Source: Bacteroidales bacterium (GTDB lineage: Bacteria > Bacteroidota > Bacteroidia > Bacteroidales > UBA932). From it: a stretch of 14,398 nucleotides of DNA. Location of the stretch: contig JAEDMF010000027.1 in assembly GCA_016303175.1 (NCBI GenBank), forward strand, positions 1 to 14,398, read 5' to 3'. Both the position numbers and the translations under genes were made by a program. Under the pieces are notes generated by a model, which was not told the origin of the DNA, did no database searches, and worked only from the letters and a program-made list of their open reading frames with translations. Below, piece after piece: positions 1 to 6,851 of this stretch. Numbering within the stretch: the stretch's first letter is position 1; each line of letters opens with the position of its first letter.

Positions 1-877
1 ATTTTGGCTCTTCGACATTGTATGTTGGGATTGCAACTCCCGCATCTTTCAGCCACAGGAACTCATCTCTGTATTTTTCCATTCTGGCCTTCTCATTAAG
101 GTTTTTAATGATAAAGCGTTTGTTCTTGGAGTTAAGTTCTGACGGAATAAGATCAAAGACTTCCTTAATATTCAACTGTCTTGCCTCGTCATACTGTGAG
201 ATATCTTTTCTGTATAATCTGATGATTTCCTGTTGCTTTGCCATTACATCCTGAAGATTGTTGTTCTCCTTGTAGGCATTGACGGCATCCGGCATACCTC
301 CTACTATCAGATATAGGCGAAATACATCCATCATTTTGCGGTGCACGAAATCATCGACTGGTTGTTTGGTCTCCCATGCACTCTTCAATGCGCCAATTAC
401 ATCTTTGTTTACACCGACAGCCCACATAAACTCCTCTAAATCCAATGGATACATATCTTTAATTGCCATATAGCCCACTGGTACAGAACGGAGATTATTA
501 AGTTCTACACCAAGCAACGAGCCACTCAATATATAGCGATATCTGCCATCATCGACAAGGAACTTTATGGCGGTAACCATGTCGGGGCATAGCTGAACCT
601 CATCAAAGAAAATCAGCGTATCACCCTTTATCAAGGGTTTATCAGTGAAAGCAGATAATCGAAGTAGGATATCATTGCTATTCCTGGCAGTCGAGAATAT
701 TTCGACTGCTTCGGGGCTCTCGACAAAGTTAATTTCAATGAAACTTTTGAAGTTTTTTTCTGCAAACCTTCTGATTGAATATGTCTTGCCAATCTGGCGA
801 GCTCCAGAGAGTAACAGTGCACCTTTATTTACCTCATAAAAATGCTCAATGTAATGCGATATTTTTCTTTCCAACAT
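1..877 (-). CDS. AAA-family ATPase with DUF4143-type C-terminus, partial (3' end outside window)
   Basis: The minus-strand frame stays open from the ATG at 875-877 to the window edge, giving 292 codons. A Walker A motif GARQIGKT lies at residues 25-32. It is followed by a Walker B stretch (TLIFFDEVQ) and a sensor-like segment YILSGSLLG. The last visible residues (WLKDAGVAIPTYNVEEPK) match the start of the DUF4143 region found in this ATPase family. These proteins are common, often multicopy and frequently exchanged in Bacteroidetes. Their cellular role is poorly defined, with toxin-like and DNA-related roles having been suggested. The gene is more AT-rich than its neighbours, which fits horizontal acquisition. 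No exact TAnnTTTG promoter is visible upstream. Instead the gene is preceded by a cluster of direct and inverted repeats. An upstream ATG at 885-887 (minus strand) is out of frame, so 877 is the preferred start. The family call is firm; the function is open. Confidence 0.9.
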   Translation of the reverse strand, partial: MLERKISHYIEHFYEVNKGALLLSGARQIGKTYSIRRFAEKNFKSFIEINFVESPEAVEIFSTARNSNDILLRLSAFTDKPLIKGDTLIFFDEVQLCPDMVTAIKFLVDDGRYRYILSGSLLGVELNNLRSVPVGYMAIKDMYPLDLEEFMWAVGVNKDVIGALKSAWETKQPVDDFVHRKMMDVFRLYLIVGGMPDAVNAYKENNNLQDVMAKQQEIIRLYRKDISQYDEARQLNIKEVFDLIPSELNSKNKRFIIKNLNEKARMEKYRDEFLWLKDAGVAIPTYNVEEPK

Positions 878-882
878 AGCTT

Positions 883-962
883 TGCATTTTTCCAAAACAA
901 AAATGCAGATATTTATGCAATTATCCAAAAAGAAATACGCATAAATCTGCATTTTTCCAAAA
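883..962. repeat. Three direct repeats plus inverted repeat upstream of the ATPase
   Basis: The motif TGCAttttTCCAAAA occurs three times on the plus strand, beginning at 883, 916 (variant TGCAATTATCCAAAA) and 948, a spacing of 33 and 32 bp. Overlapping these, 899-918 and 939-956 are inverted repeats of 18 pairs with a two-base bulge, enclosing a 20-nt loop. The cluster ends a few bases before the ATPase start codon on the minus strand, so an operator or transcript-folding role for that gene is plausible but inferred. Confidence 0.75.
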
Positions 963-1013
963 ATTCCCCGAAAATCTGTGTACCTCGATTCACAGAAAAT
1001 TGTGCCGTCCTTT

Positions 1014-1204
1014 TTACAGATGGCAGGCAAGGAGTTTCATCTTTCCTTCATGGGTGGCGGTTGCGCTGATGGAGTCGGCAGGGAGAAGGATGGTCTCGCC
1101 CTTGCGGATCTGGATTCGGTTGCCGTGACCTGAGGGTAGTGGGTCCTGTAGTCGTCAAGGACGGTGTAGTCGATGGCGTCTTTTGCCAGTTCCGTCTGCC
1201 GGCT
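1014..1204 (-). pseudogene. manA: Remnant of mannose-6-phosphate isomerase (class I, ManA C-terminal part)
   Basis: Two minus-strand reading frames carry recognisable ManA sequence. The first, at about 1204-1120, reads RQTELAKDAIDYTVLDDYR, the conserved stretch that follows the active-site region in bacterial phosphomannose isomerases. The second, in another frame at about 1120-1014, reads GNRIQIRKGETILLPAD and ends KMKLLACHL followed by TAA at 1014-1016, which is the usual C-terminus of this enzyme. The segment normally lying between them (roughly a hundred residues in intact proteins) is missing, and the junction is out of frame. The whole N-terminal catalytic half is also absent, replaced upstream by the rpmE2 promoter region. 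No start codon or full domain survives, so this is a decayed gene fragment. The identification rests on recalled family sequence, not on a search. Confidence 0.75.
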
Positions 1205-1260
1205 TATGTATAACAAAATCTGCGATTGAAATTTAAACAGCTTCTAAATGCCCGAAATAT

Positions 1261-1291
1261 TTTGCAGAACAGAATATTTGGTGTATCTTTG
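1261..1291 (+). promoter_or_regulatory. Bacteroidetes-type promoter of rpmE2
   Basis: TTTG at 1261-1264 and TATCTTTG at 1284-1291 are separated by 19 nt, matching the Bacteroidetes sigma consensus TTTG-N19-TAnnTTTG. Transcription would begin near 1297, about 30 nt before the L31 start codon. Confidence 0.8.
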
Positions 1292-1295
1292 CGGT

Positions 1296-1317
1296 CCAAT
1301 TGGTATTAACGTTAATA
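1296..1317. promoter_or_regulatory. Two adjacent perfect palindromes at the rpmE2 transcription start
   Basis: CCAATTGG at 1296-1303 is followed directly by the 14-bp perfect palindrome TATTAACGTTAATA at 1304-1317. They lie between the -7 box and the start codon, where a repressor or a leader-RNA control element could act. No regulator is identified. Confidence 0.4.
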
Positions 1318-1326
1318 AACAGAAAA

Positions 1327-1578
1327 ATGAAAAAGTCAATTCATCCCGAAAACTACCGTCTTGTAGCTTTCAAGGATATGTCCAATGACACAGTGTTCAT
1401 CACTCGCAGCTGCACCTCCACAAAGGAGAACATCACAATAGAGGGTGTTGAATATCCCTTGGTCAAAGTCGAGATATCCAACACTTCACACCCTTTCTAC
1501 ACCGGTAAGATGAAACTCGTTGACACCGCCGGACGCGTGGACAAGTTCTACCAGAGGTACGCCAACAAGAAGAAATAG
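1327..1578 (+). CDS. rpmE2: 50S ribosomal protein L31, type B
   Basis: The 83-residue protein begins MKKSIHPENYRLVAFKDMSND and ends in a basic tail (RYANKKK). L31 binds the large ribosomal subunit near the inter-subunit bridge. The sequence has the extended form and only one cysteine, and it lacks the CxxC zinc ligands of zinc-binding L31, so it is the zinc-independent type B paralogue. The ATG at 1327 is chosen because it gives the standard N-terminus. An in-frame TTG at 1300 would add nine atypical residues and lie essentially at the predicted transcription start. The gene has its own promoter (1261-1291) and a strong terminator (1597-1638), so it is monocistronic. In many bacteria type B L31 is controlled by zinc through Zur. 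The palindromes in the leader could be the site of such control, but that is not shown. Confidence 0.95.
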   Translation: MKKSIHPENYRLVAFKDMSNDTVFITRSCTSTKENITIEGVEYPLVKVEISNTSHPFYTGKMKLVDTAGRVDKFYQRYANKKK

Positions 1579-1596
1579 TTTCCCTTGAGGTAAAGG

Positions 1597-1638
1597 AAAA
1601 ACTGACCGGAAAGTCTTTTGGCTTGCGGTCAGTTTTTT
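1597..1638 (+). terminator. Rho-independent terminator after rpmE2
   Basis: A 12-bp stem is formed by 1597-1608 (AAAAACTGACCG) and 1626-1637 (CGGTCAGTTTTT), with a 17-nt loop and a run of T. The A and T flanks would let it work from both sides. Confidence 0.9.
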
Positions 1639-1782
1639 GTTTGCGGAGCATGCTGGGATTTTTTCGGGAGCAACAGCTTGCTTCAACGATGAAAGCGGAC
1701 AATCCGGAAGCCGCCGTTAATCCGGATATTGAAAGTGTAAATAAGTTACGCAAGTGTGAAACTTGAGGAGTGAATCTTAAAA

Positions 1783-2469
1783 GTGGACGTGAAAGATTAT
1801 AGCGCGGGGATGGTAGGCGCTGCCTGGACTGATTTGTTCGCAACTGAATTTGCGAAGCCTTATTTTAGGGAGCTTGCAGACAGGCTTGACGCAATGGAGA
1901 AGCAGGGCACGGTGGTGTATCCGCCGAAGGAACAGCGTTTCCGGGCCTTTGAGCTTTGTCATATGGAAGATGTGAAGGTGGTGCTGCTGGGCCAGGATCC
2001 TTATCATGGTCCGGGTCAGGCTATGGGTCTGAGTTTCAGTGTTCCGAACGGCATCAAGATCCCTCCTACGCTTAGAAATATATTCCGTGAAATCGTGGTG
2101 GACTGTTCTGTAATGATGAGCGGCGGGACGGACCTGACTCCCTGGGCCTCTCAGGGTGTTCTGTTACTGAACTCTATATTGACGGTAGAGGCCGGGAAGG
2201 CTGCGTCACACAGGGGGATAGGTTGGGAGAAGTTTACGGATGCGGTTATTTCAGCTGTGAGTACCCGTTGTGACAATGTTGTGTTTATGCTGTGGGGTGC
2301 ATACGCAAGGAGTAAGGCCGCATTGGTTGACAGGACACGCCACCTTGTTTTGGAAGCTGCCCACCCGTCTCCCCTTGCTGGAGGAGCATTTTTCGGCTGC
2401 CGTCACTTCTCAATAGCAAATGATTACTTATCTTTGCATGGTAAAACTCCGATTGATTGGAAATTGTGA
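1783..2469 (+). CDS. ung: Uracil-DNA glycosylase, family 1
   Basis: The 228-residue enzyme removes uracil from DNA as the first step of base excision repair. The family signatures are present: the water-activating loop GQDPYH at residues 70-75 with catalytic Asp72, the uracil-binding strand LLLN ending at Asn130, and the DNA-intercalating loop HPSPLA starting at His194. Length is normal for the family. The start is the GTG at 1783, preceded by GAGGAG at 1765-1770; the first internal ATG (codon 10) would trim the usual N-terminus. The stop codon TGA overlaps the ATG of coaD by one base (TGATG), so translation of the two is probably coupled. No convincing promoter was found in 1639-1782. That gap contains only an inverted repeat, ATCCGGA at 1702-1708 and TCCGGAT at 1721-1727. 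Confidence 0.97.
   Translation: MDVKDYSAGMVGAAWTDLFATEFAKPYFRELADRLDAMEKQGTVVYPPKEQRFRAFELCHMEDVKVVLLGQDPYHGPGQAMGLSFSVPNGIKIPPTLRNIFREIVVDCSVMMSGGTDLTPWASQGVLLLNSILTVEAGKAASHRGIGWEKFTDAVISAVSTRCDNVVFMLWGAYARSKAALVDRTRHLVLEAAHPSPLAGGAFFGCRHFSIANDYLSLHGKTPIDWKL
2429..2436 (+). promoter_or_regulatory. Possible internal -7 box ahead of coaD
   Basis: TATCTTTG occurs inside the last codons of ung, 33 nt before the coaD ATG. It matches the -7 consensus exactly, but no good TTTG lies 19-21 nt upstream, so an independent coaD promoter is only possible. Confidence 0.35.
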
Positions 2470-2927
2470 TGACAAAAACAGCATTGTTCCCCGGGTCCTT
2501 TGACCCTTTTACCTTGGGACATCTCAATATTTTGAAGAGGGCTTTGACGATGTTCGACAGGGTGGTTGTGGGCGTCGGCGTGAATCAGGACAAGCGAAGC
2601 ATGTTTTCTGCGCAGAGGCGTGTGGAAATCATTAGGCAGGCCACTGAGGGACTCCAAGGCGTATTAATTGACGAGTATGATTGCTTGACCGTGGATTATT
2701 GTCATACCCACAATATCCACCATATTGTTCGTGGGGTGCGGAATTTCATTGATTTCGACAACGAAAAGGCCATTGCGGACGCCAACCGGAAGCTTGCTCC
2801 GGATATTGAGACCATCATAATCCCCACTGCTCAGGAGTACGCCCATATTTCGAGCACTGCGGTGCGGGACCTCGTCAAGCATAACGGCGATTTGAGCGCT
2901 TTTCTGCCCAATAATGTCAAGTTGTAG
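2469..2927 (+). CDS. coaD: Phosphopantetheine adenylyltransferase
   Basis: The 152-residue enzyme transfers AMP from ATP to 4'-phosphopantetheine, giving dephospho-CoA, the penultimate step of coenzyme A synthesis. Nucleotidyltransferase motifs are clear: GSFDPFTLGH at residues 9-18 with the (T/H)xGH active site at 15-18, the RGVRN phosphopantetheine/ATP segment at 88-92, and ISSTAVR at 127-133. The ATG at 2469 gives the usual MTKTALFPGSFDP start; an in-frame TTG at 2457 would add four residues lying inside ung. It overlaps ung by one base and is followed after only 3 nt by the thioredoxin-like gene, so the three are likely one transcript. Confidence 0.97.
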   Translation: MTKTALFPGSFDPFTLGHLNILKRALTMFDRVVVGVGVNQDKRSMFSAQRRVEIIRQATEGLQGVLIDEYDCLTVDYCHTHNIHHIVRGVRNFIDFDNEKAIADANRKLAPDIETIIIPTAQEYAHISSTAVRDLVKHNGDLSAFLPNNVKL

Positions 2928-2930
2928 TAT

Positions 2931-3980
2931 ATGGCTTCTCTGAGGCATATCGCGTCAGCAGCCCTTGCTGTAGTGTTCTGCGTCTGCATGCACGCCACTC
3001 CACGCCAGGCAACTCCCTCCGTAGTCTCTCCGTATCCCTCAGTATCAGGCTCTTGCGTTTTGTCGGCAACGTCACCTTCCTCTTCCTTCTCTGCATTTGT
3101 TACACCCTCAAATCCAGCCTCTACTGCCTCCTTAGTTGCTTCATCCACCACAGTTGCGTCCTCTTCTGCAGATAGCACGGCCCTGATGGCCAAACTCGAC
3201 GAATACCTCGCCCATATAGACCATCTTTCCATTCCGAAGGCCGAAGCCGAGGTGGACCTGCTTATTGCCGCCGTGCCGGAAGATTCCCTGCGTAATGTCG
3301 TCGCCACCCGTGCCTACAGACACTTCCGCCGCTCCAAACTGATGGGCTCCGAGAATGTTGCCATACATATATATGATACTTGGTTCGCCACTTTCAAGGC
3401 AGTCTTTCCCGAGATTGAAGAACTTGATGAGGCCGAACTTTATGCTCTGTTGAACCGGTCCTCCCTGATAGGCGCAAAGGCCCGCACCCTCACCCTTCCC
3501 ACCGAGAGGGGAGACAGCCTTACTGTGCCCATGCCCGACAAGAAACGCTTGCACATTCTGTACTTCTACAGCACTTCCTGTCCCAAATGCCTATACTATA
3601 GTCACCAACTTACTGCTTTGCTGTCCTCCAAGGGCTCCAAGGGCTCTAATGCCTCCAAGGGTTCCAATGCCTCCAAGGGTTCCAATGCTTCAAGGGCCTC
3701 CAATGCTGCCAGGGTTTCCAATGCCCATCCCCGACTCAACTTCTACGCTGTGTACACCGGAGAGGATGCCCAGGCATGGAAAACCTATATTACCCGCGAA
3801 CTTAAGGTGGTAAATACTTGTAGGACAAAGGTTTATCATTTGCGTGGAGGTGACGCGAACTATCCTTTCGATTACGGCGTCATCCAGACCCCGCGCCTTT
3901 TTCTCATCGACAGTAGAGGCGTCATAGTTGGCCGAGATTTGGATGTTCCCGCCCTCGAAAAACTTCTAGAAATGTATTAA
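2931..3980 (+). CDS. Secreted thioredoxin-like protein, DUF5106-type, with a repeat insert
   Basis: This 349-residue protein starts with a signal peptide (MASLRHIASAALAVVFCVCMHA), probably cleaved near Ala22. A Ser/Thr/Ala/Pro-rich linker follows to about residue 83. A helical region at about 84-175 resembles the DUF5106 domain that precedes thioredoxin folds in Bacteroidetes. The thioredoxin-like part has strand LHILYFYS, the redox motif C217-P-K-C220, and a later TPRLFLID segment carrying the expected cis-proline. A role in periplasmic disulfide or thiol redox chemistry is inferred. Unusually, the fold is interrupted right after the helix following CPKC by six-residue Ser/Lys/Asn/Gly repeats (3624-3722). 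The canonical lipoprotein lipobox is not evident, although Cys17 or Cys19 might serve a relaxed one. The DUF5106 assignment is from memory of the family and is less certain than the thioredoxin call. Confidence 0.85.
   Translation: MASLRHIASAALAVVFCVCMHATPRQATPSVVSPYPSVSGSCVLSATSPSSSFSAFVTPSNPASTASLVASSTTVASSSADSTALMAKLDEYLAHIDHLSIPKAEAEVDLLIAAVPEDSLRNVVATRAYRHFRRSKLMGSENVAIHIYDTWFATFKAVFPEIEELDEAELYALLNRSSLIGAKARTLTLPTERGDSLTVPMPDKKRLHILYFYSTSCPKCLYYSHQLTALLSSKGSKGSNASKGSNASKGSNASRASNAARVSNAHPRLNFYAVYTGEDAQAWKTYITRELKVVNTCRTKVYHLRGGDANYPFDYGVIQTPRLFLIDSRGVIVGRDLDVPALEKLLEMY
3624..3722 (+). repeat. 18-bp coding tandem repeat (ASKGSN) in the thioredoxin-like gene
   Basis: The unit GCCTCCAAGGGTTCCAAT is repeated about five times, with two perfect central copies and diverged copies at both ends. 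It encodes SSKGSK-GSN-ASKGSN-ASKGSN and then ASRASN-AARVSN. All units keep the reading frame, as expected of slipped-strand expansion. Confidence 0.9.
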
Positions 3981-4008
3981 AAACTGATGCTCAAGCATTT
4001 GTGTGGCG

Positions 4009-4032
4009 TTGTTAAAAACTTTGTTGATAACT
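4009..4032. promoter_or_regulatory. Tandem 12-bp direct repeat upstream of nrdD, candidate operator
   Basis: TTGTTAAAAACT (4009-4020) is followed without a gap by TTGTTGATAACT (4021-4032), identical at 10 of 12 positions. The pair ends 36 nt before the nrdD -7 box, a position suited to a regulator of the ribonucleotide reductase operon. It does not obviously match the palindromic NrdR box. Confidence 0.5.
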
Positions 4033-4068
4033 CTTGATTAGTCTCTCTTACTGACACCCCTTTTCTAT

Positions 4069-4076
4069 TAACTTTG
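4069..4076 (+). promoter_or_regulatory. -7 box of the nrdDG promoter
   Basis: TAACTTTG matches TAnnTTTG exactly and lies 37 nt before the nrdD ATG. A good -33 TTTG at 19-21 nt upstream is not seen, so the promoter may depend on an activator. Confidence 0.65.
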
Positions 4077-4113
4077 TCCTTGCTTTTATCGAAATGAGAA
4101 AAAATAGGATATT

Positions 4114-6321
4114 ATGGATGTAAGAAAGACGAACGGATCTTTGGAGGAATACGACAAGATCAAACTTGCCCGAGGCATACACGAGGCCTATAAGACAGCG
4201 GGCGAGTATTGTGACGAAGCAGTAGTCACATCACTGATTGATAACCTGTACATTTATGACGGCATAACCAGCCGCGAAATCCGCCGTCAGGTTGAGGAGG
4301 GATTGATGACCATCAACAAGAAGGTGGCTCACGCATATATCGAGAAATTCGACGCCGACGTTGACCTGCGCAAAAAACGTGACTTCATTGCATCTTACAT
4401 TCAAGCCAAAAATGCCGCCACCGGCTCCAAGTTCGACGCCAACGCCAATGTCACCAGCAAGAATATTGTCACTCTGGGCAACGAGCTCTACAAGGAGAAC
4501 AATATTAAGCAGAACCGCTACATAATGGTGGACAAAATCAAGAGCCTTTACGGAAAGGAGCTTGCGAAGCAGTACATAAAGGACCTTGAGACCCACATTC
4601 TGTACAAACACGACGAGAGTGGCACGCCTGGTTACCCTTACTGCGTTGCCATCACGATGTATCCCTTCCTGGAGCACGGCCTGCAGGAGTTGGGCGGTGT
4701 GTCTGTGGCTCCCACTGATTTGAAGTCCTTCTGCGGTGAGTTCATCAATCTCGTGTACTCCGTTTCTTCCCAGTTCATGGGCGCCGTGGCAACACCCGAG
4801 TTCCTTATGTATCTGGACTACTTCATCCGCAAGGATTACGGTGACGATTATCTCGAGCATCTGGACGATGTGGTGGAACTCAACCGCAAGCAGCGCACTC
4901 TCACCAAGGTGATTGACAACTGCTTCCAGCAGGTGGTTCACTCTATGAACATGCCTGCCGGCAACAGGGGTTACCAGACTGTGTTCTGGAACATCGGCTA
5001 CTTCGACAAGCCCTACTTCGACGGAGTCTTCGGCGACTTCCGCTTTCCTGACGGCACCGCTCCCATATGGGAAACCCTGTCCTGGCTGCAGAAGCATTTT
5101 ATGAACTGGTTCAATGAGGAACGCCTGCATTACGTGCTGACCTTCCCCGTGGAGACAATGGCCCTGCTGACCGACGGCGGAGATGACTTCGTGGATAAGG
5201 AATACGCTGATTTCACGGCAGAAATGTGGTCCAAGGGGCACAGCTTCTTCTGCTACCTCAGCAACAGCCCCGACAGCCTCAGCAGCTGCTGCCGACTCAG
5301 GAATGAAATCAAGAGGGATGACAATGCCCACAATGTCACCACGCACCAGTATTCTATGGGTACAGCCTCTGTTGCTACAGGCTCCAAGTCAGTGATGACC
5401 ATCAATCTCAATCGTCTCATTCAGGATGCCACACGCCATTATTTCAAAGAGAAGAAGGGTGTTGTGCTCAGTGCCGGCGCTCCTGTTCCCGGCAGTCCTG
5501 CAATCGACAGGGATGCTCTTTATAATGATTACATTGCCAAGGAGATACGCATTATGACTGAGAGGGTGCATAAGTACCAGACTGCCTTCAATGAAATCAT
5601 CAAGGACTTCCTCAAGGCTGATATGCTTGATGTGTATCGCGCAGGCTTCATTGATATGCGCAAGCAGTACCTAACCGTAGGCGTGAACGGCCTTACCGAG
5701 GCCGCCGAGTTCCTGGGCCTGGAGGTCTCTCCCAACGATGAGTACAAGAAGTTCGTGAACGTAGTGCTGGAGACCATCAATATGTGCAATAAGAAGGATG
5801 CCACGAAGGATGCCATGTTCAACACCGAGTTCGTGCCTGCAGAGAACCTTGCGGCAAAGAACTACAAGTGGGATGCAAAGGACGGATATTTCGTGTCCAA
5901 GAAGCACAATCTCTATAGCTCATATTTCTACAATCCCGAGGATGTGAACACTTCGATGATAGACAAGTTCAAGTTGCACGGCGAGGAGTTTGTAAGATAT
6001 CTGGATGGTGGTTCGGCCCTCCATATGAACATAGCCGAGCATCTCAGCAAGGAGCAGTACCGCCAGTTGCTGAACACTGCCGCCCACTATGGCACCAACT
6101 ACTTCACCTTCAACTGCCGCAACACTGTTTGCAACAAGTGCGGCCATATCAGCAAGGATACTCTGAAGGTTTGTCCCAAGTGCGGTAGCGAGGATCTGGA
6201 CTATCTTACACGTGTAATCGGCTATCTTAAGAGAGTTTCATCCTTCGCCGAGCCTCGTCAGGTTGAGGCTGCAACCCGTTACTATACAGCAAAGAATGCC
6301 AAGACTACACCCGAGGCATAG
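4114..6321 (+). CDS. nrdD: Anaerobic (class III) ribonucleoside-triphosphate reductase
   Basis: The 735-residue glycyl-radical enzyme reduces ribonucleoside triphosphates to deoxy forms for DNA synthesis without oxygen. Residues 1-90 form an ATP-cone allosteric domain (VRKTNGSLEEYDKIKLARGI). The large barrel domain contains the cysteine segments PYC177 and SSC392C393RLR; family members carry the thiyl-radical cysteine in the second type of segment. Near the C-terminus C673-x2-C676 and C687-x2-C690 form the zinc site. Gly703 in RVIGYL is the expected radical glycine. Length is typical. The ATG at 4114 gives the standard MDVRKT start. A nine-codon upstream ORF (4094-4123) overlaps this start. 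The activase gene nrdG follows after 15 nt and shares the transcript. The enzyme implies growth under strictly anoxic or microoxic conditions. Confidence 0.98.
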   Translation: MDVRKTNGSLEEYDKIKLARGIHEAYKTAGEYCDEAVVTSLIDNLYIYDGITSREIRRQVEEGLMTINKKVAHAYIEKFDADVDLRKKRDFIASYIQAKNAATGSKFDANANVTSKNIVTLGNELYKENNIKQNRYIMVDKIKSLYGKELAKQYIKDLETHILYKHDESGTPGYPYCVAITMYPFLEHGLQELGGVSVAPTDLKSFCGEFINLVYSVSSQFMGAVATPEFLMYLDYFIRKDYGDDYLEHLDDVVELNRKQRTLTKVIDNCFQQVVHSMNMPAGNRGYQTVFWNIGYFDKPYFDGVFGDFRFPDGTAPIWETLSWLQKHFMNWFNEERLHYVLTFPVETMALLTDGGDDFVDKEYADFTAEMWSKGHSFFCYLSNSPDSLSSCCRLRNEIKRDDNAHNVTTHQYSMGTASVATGSKSVMTINLNRLIQDATRHYFKEKKGVVLSAGAPVPGSPAIDRDALYNDYIAKEIRIMTERVHKYQTAFNEIIKDFLKADMLDVYRAGFIDMRKQYLTVGVNGLTEAAEFLGLEVSPNDEYKKFVNVVLETINMCNKKDATKDAMFNTEFVPAENLAAKNYKWDAKDGYFVSKKHNLYSSYFYNPEDVNTSMIDKFKLHGEEFVRYLDGGSALHMNIAEHLSKEQYRQLLNTAAHYGTNYFTFNCRNTVCNKCGHISKDTLKVCPKCGSEDLDYLTRVIGYLKRVSSFAEPRQVEAATRYYTAKNAKTTPEA

Positions 6322-6336
6322 TAACGAGGAAAGGAA

Positions 6337-6786
6337 ATGATAAAATACGTTCCTGAACTGACGGACGTCGTCATTGAGGAAATACCGGACAAGGTGACTT
6401 TGGCGGTGGAAATCAGCAACTGTCCCGGCAACTGCCCGGGTTGCCATTCCCCCTTTCTGAAGGAGGATATAGGTAAGGAGCTGACTCCGCAGGTGATAGA
6501 CAGGCTGATTGCTGAAAATTTTGGCATCAACTGTTTTCTGATGTTGGGAGAAGGGCAGGATCCCGAGGCGTTGCGTACTCTGGCGCGTCACGTGCGCAGC
6601 GCCCACCCCAATGTCGAAGTTGCCTTATACAGCGGACGCAAGAGTGTTGAGGATGACATATTCGAGTTGTTTGACTATGTCAAGGTTGGTCCCTATATTG
6701 AGGAGGCCGGCCCCCTGAACAAGCCGGGTACCAACCAGCGTCTTTATTATCATCGTCAAGACATTACGGCCCGCTTCTGGCGCTGA
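6337..6786 (+). CDS. nrdG: Anaerobic ribonucleotide reductase activating protein (radical SAM)
   Basis: The 149-residue iron-sulfur protein uses S-adenosylmethionine to generate the glycyl radical on NrdD (expected Gly703). The radical-SAM cluster motif is C29-PGN-C33-PG-C36, the CX3CX2C spacing of the family, followed by HSPFL as often seen in Bacteroidetes NrdG. The segment MLGEGQDPEAL is a variant of the GGEP-type SAM-binding motif. It lies 15 nt downstream of nrdD with AGGAAAGG close to the ATG. Length is near the usual 150-160 residues. A strong terminator follows, so nrdDG forms a two-gene operon. Confidence 0.96.
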   Translation: MIKYVPELTDVVIEEIPDKVTLAVEISNCPGNCPGCHSPFLKEDIGKELTPQVIDRLIAENFGINCFLMLGEGQDPEALRTLARHVRSAHPNVEVALYSGRKSVEDDIFELFDYVKVGPYIEEAGPLNKPGTNQRLYYHRQDITARFWR

Positions 6787-6807
6787 ATGTATAACTGTTG
6801 TGTTTTT

Positions 6808-6842
6808 ATCGCCCGTTTCATTGGAAAAGCGGGCGATTTTTT
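6808..6842 (+). terminator. Rho-independent terminator after nrdG
   Basis: ATCGCCCG (6808-6815) pairs with CGGGCGAT (6830-6837), the stem can extend inward by A-T and wobble pairs, and a run of T follows to 6842. Confidence 0.9.
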
Positions 6843-6851
6843 GTAAATTCG
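6821..6851 (+). promoter_or_regulatory. Candidate secA promoter overlapping the nrdG terminator
   Basis: TTGG at 6821-6824 and TAAATTCG at 6844-6851 are 19 nt apart, close to the Bacteroidetes TTTG-N19-TAnnTTTG pattern. The -33 element lies in the terminator loop. Transcription would begin about 14 nt before the secA ATG. Confidence 0.45.

Noticed and set aside
883..962. CRISPR array
   Set aside because: Only three short imperfect repeats, spacers share inverted sequence with each other, and no cas genes are present.
842..1069. Plus-strand open frame across the repeat cluster and manA remnant
   Set aside because: It is antisense to the ATPase start and the ManA fragment and has no recognisable protein features.
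3982..3998. Terminator after the thioredoxin-like gene (ATGCT-CA-AGCAT)
   Set aside because: The stem is 5 bp with a 2-nt loop that cannot close, and no T-run follows.
4231..5346. Long open frame (371 codons) on the minus strand inside nrdD
   Set aside because: It is antisense to a clear nrdD with all motifs and has a low-complexity Val/Glu/Ala/His composition typical of a shadow frame.
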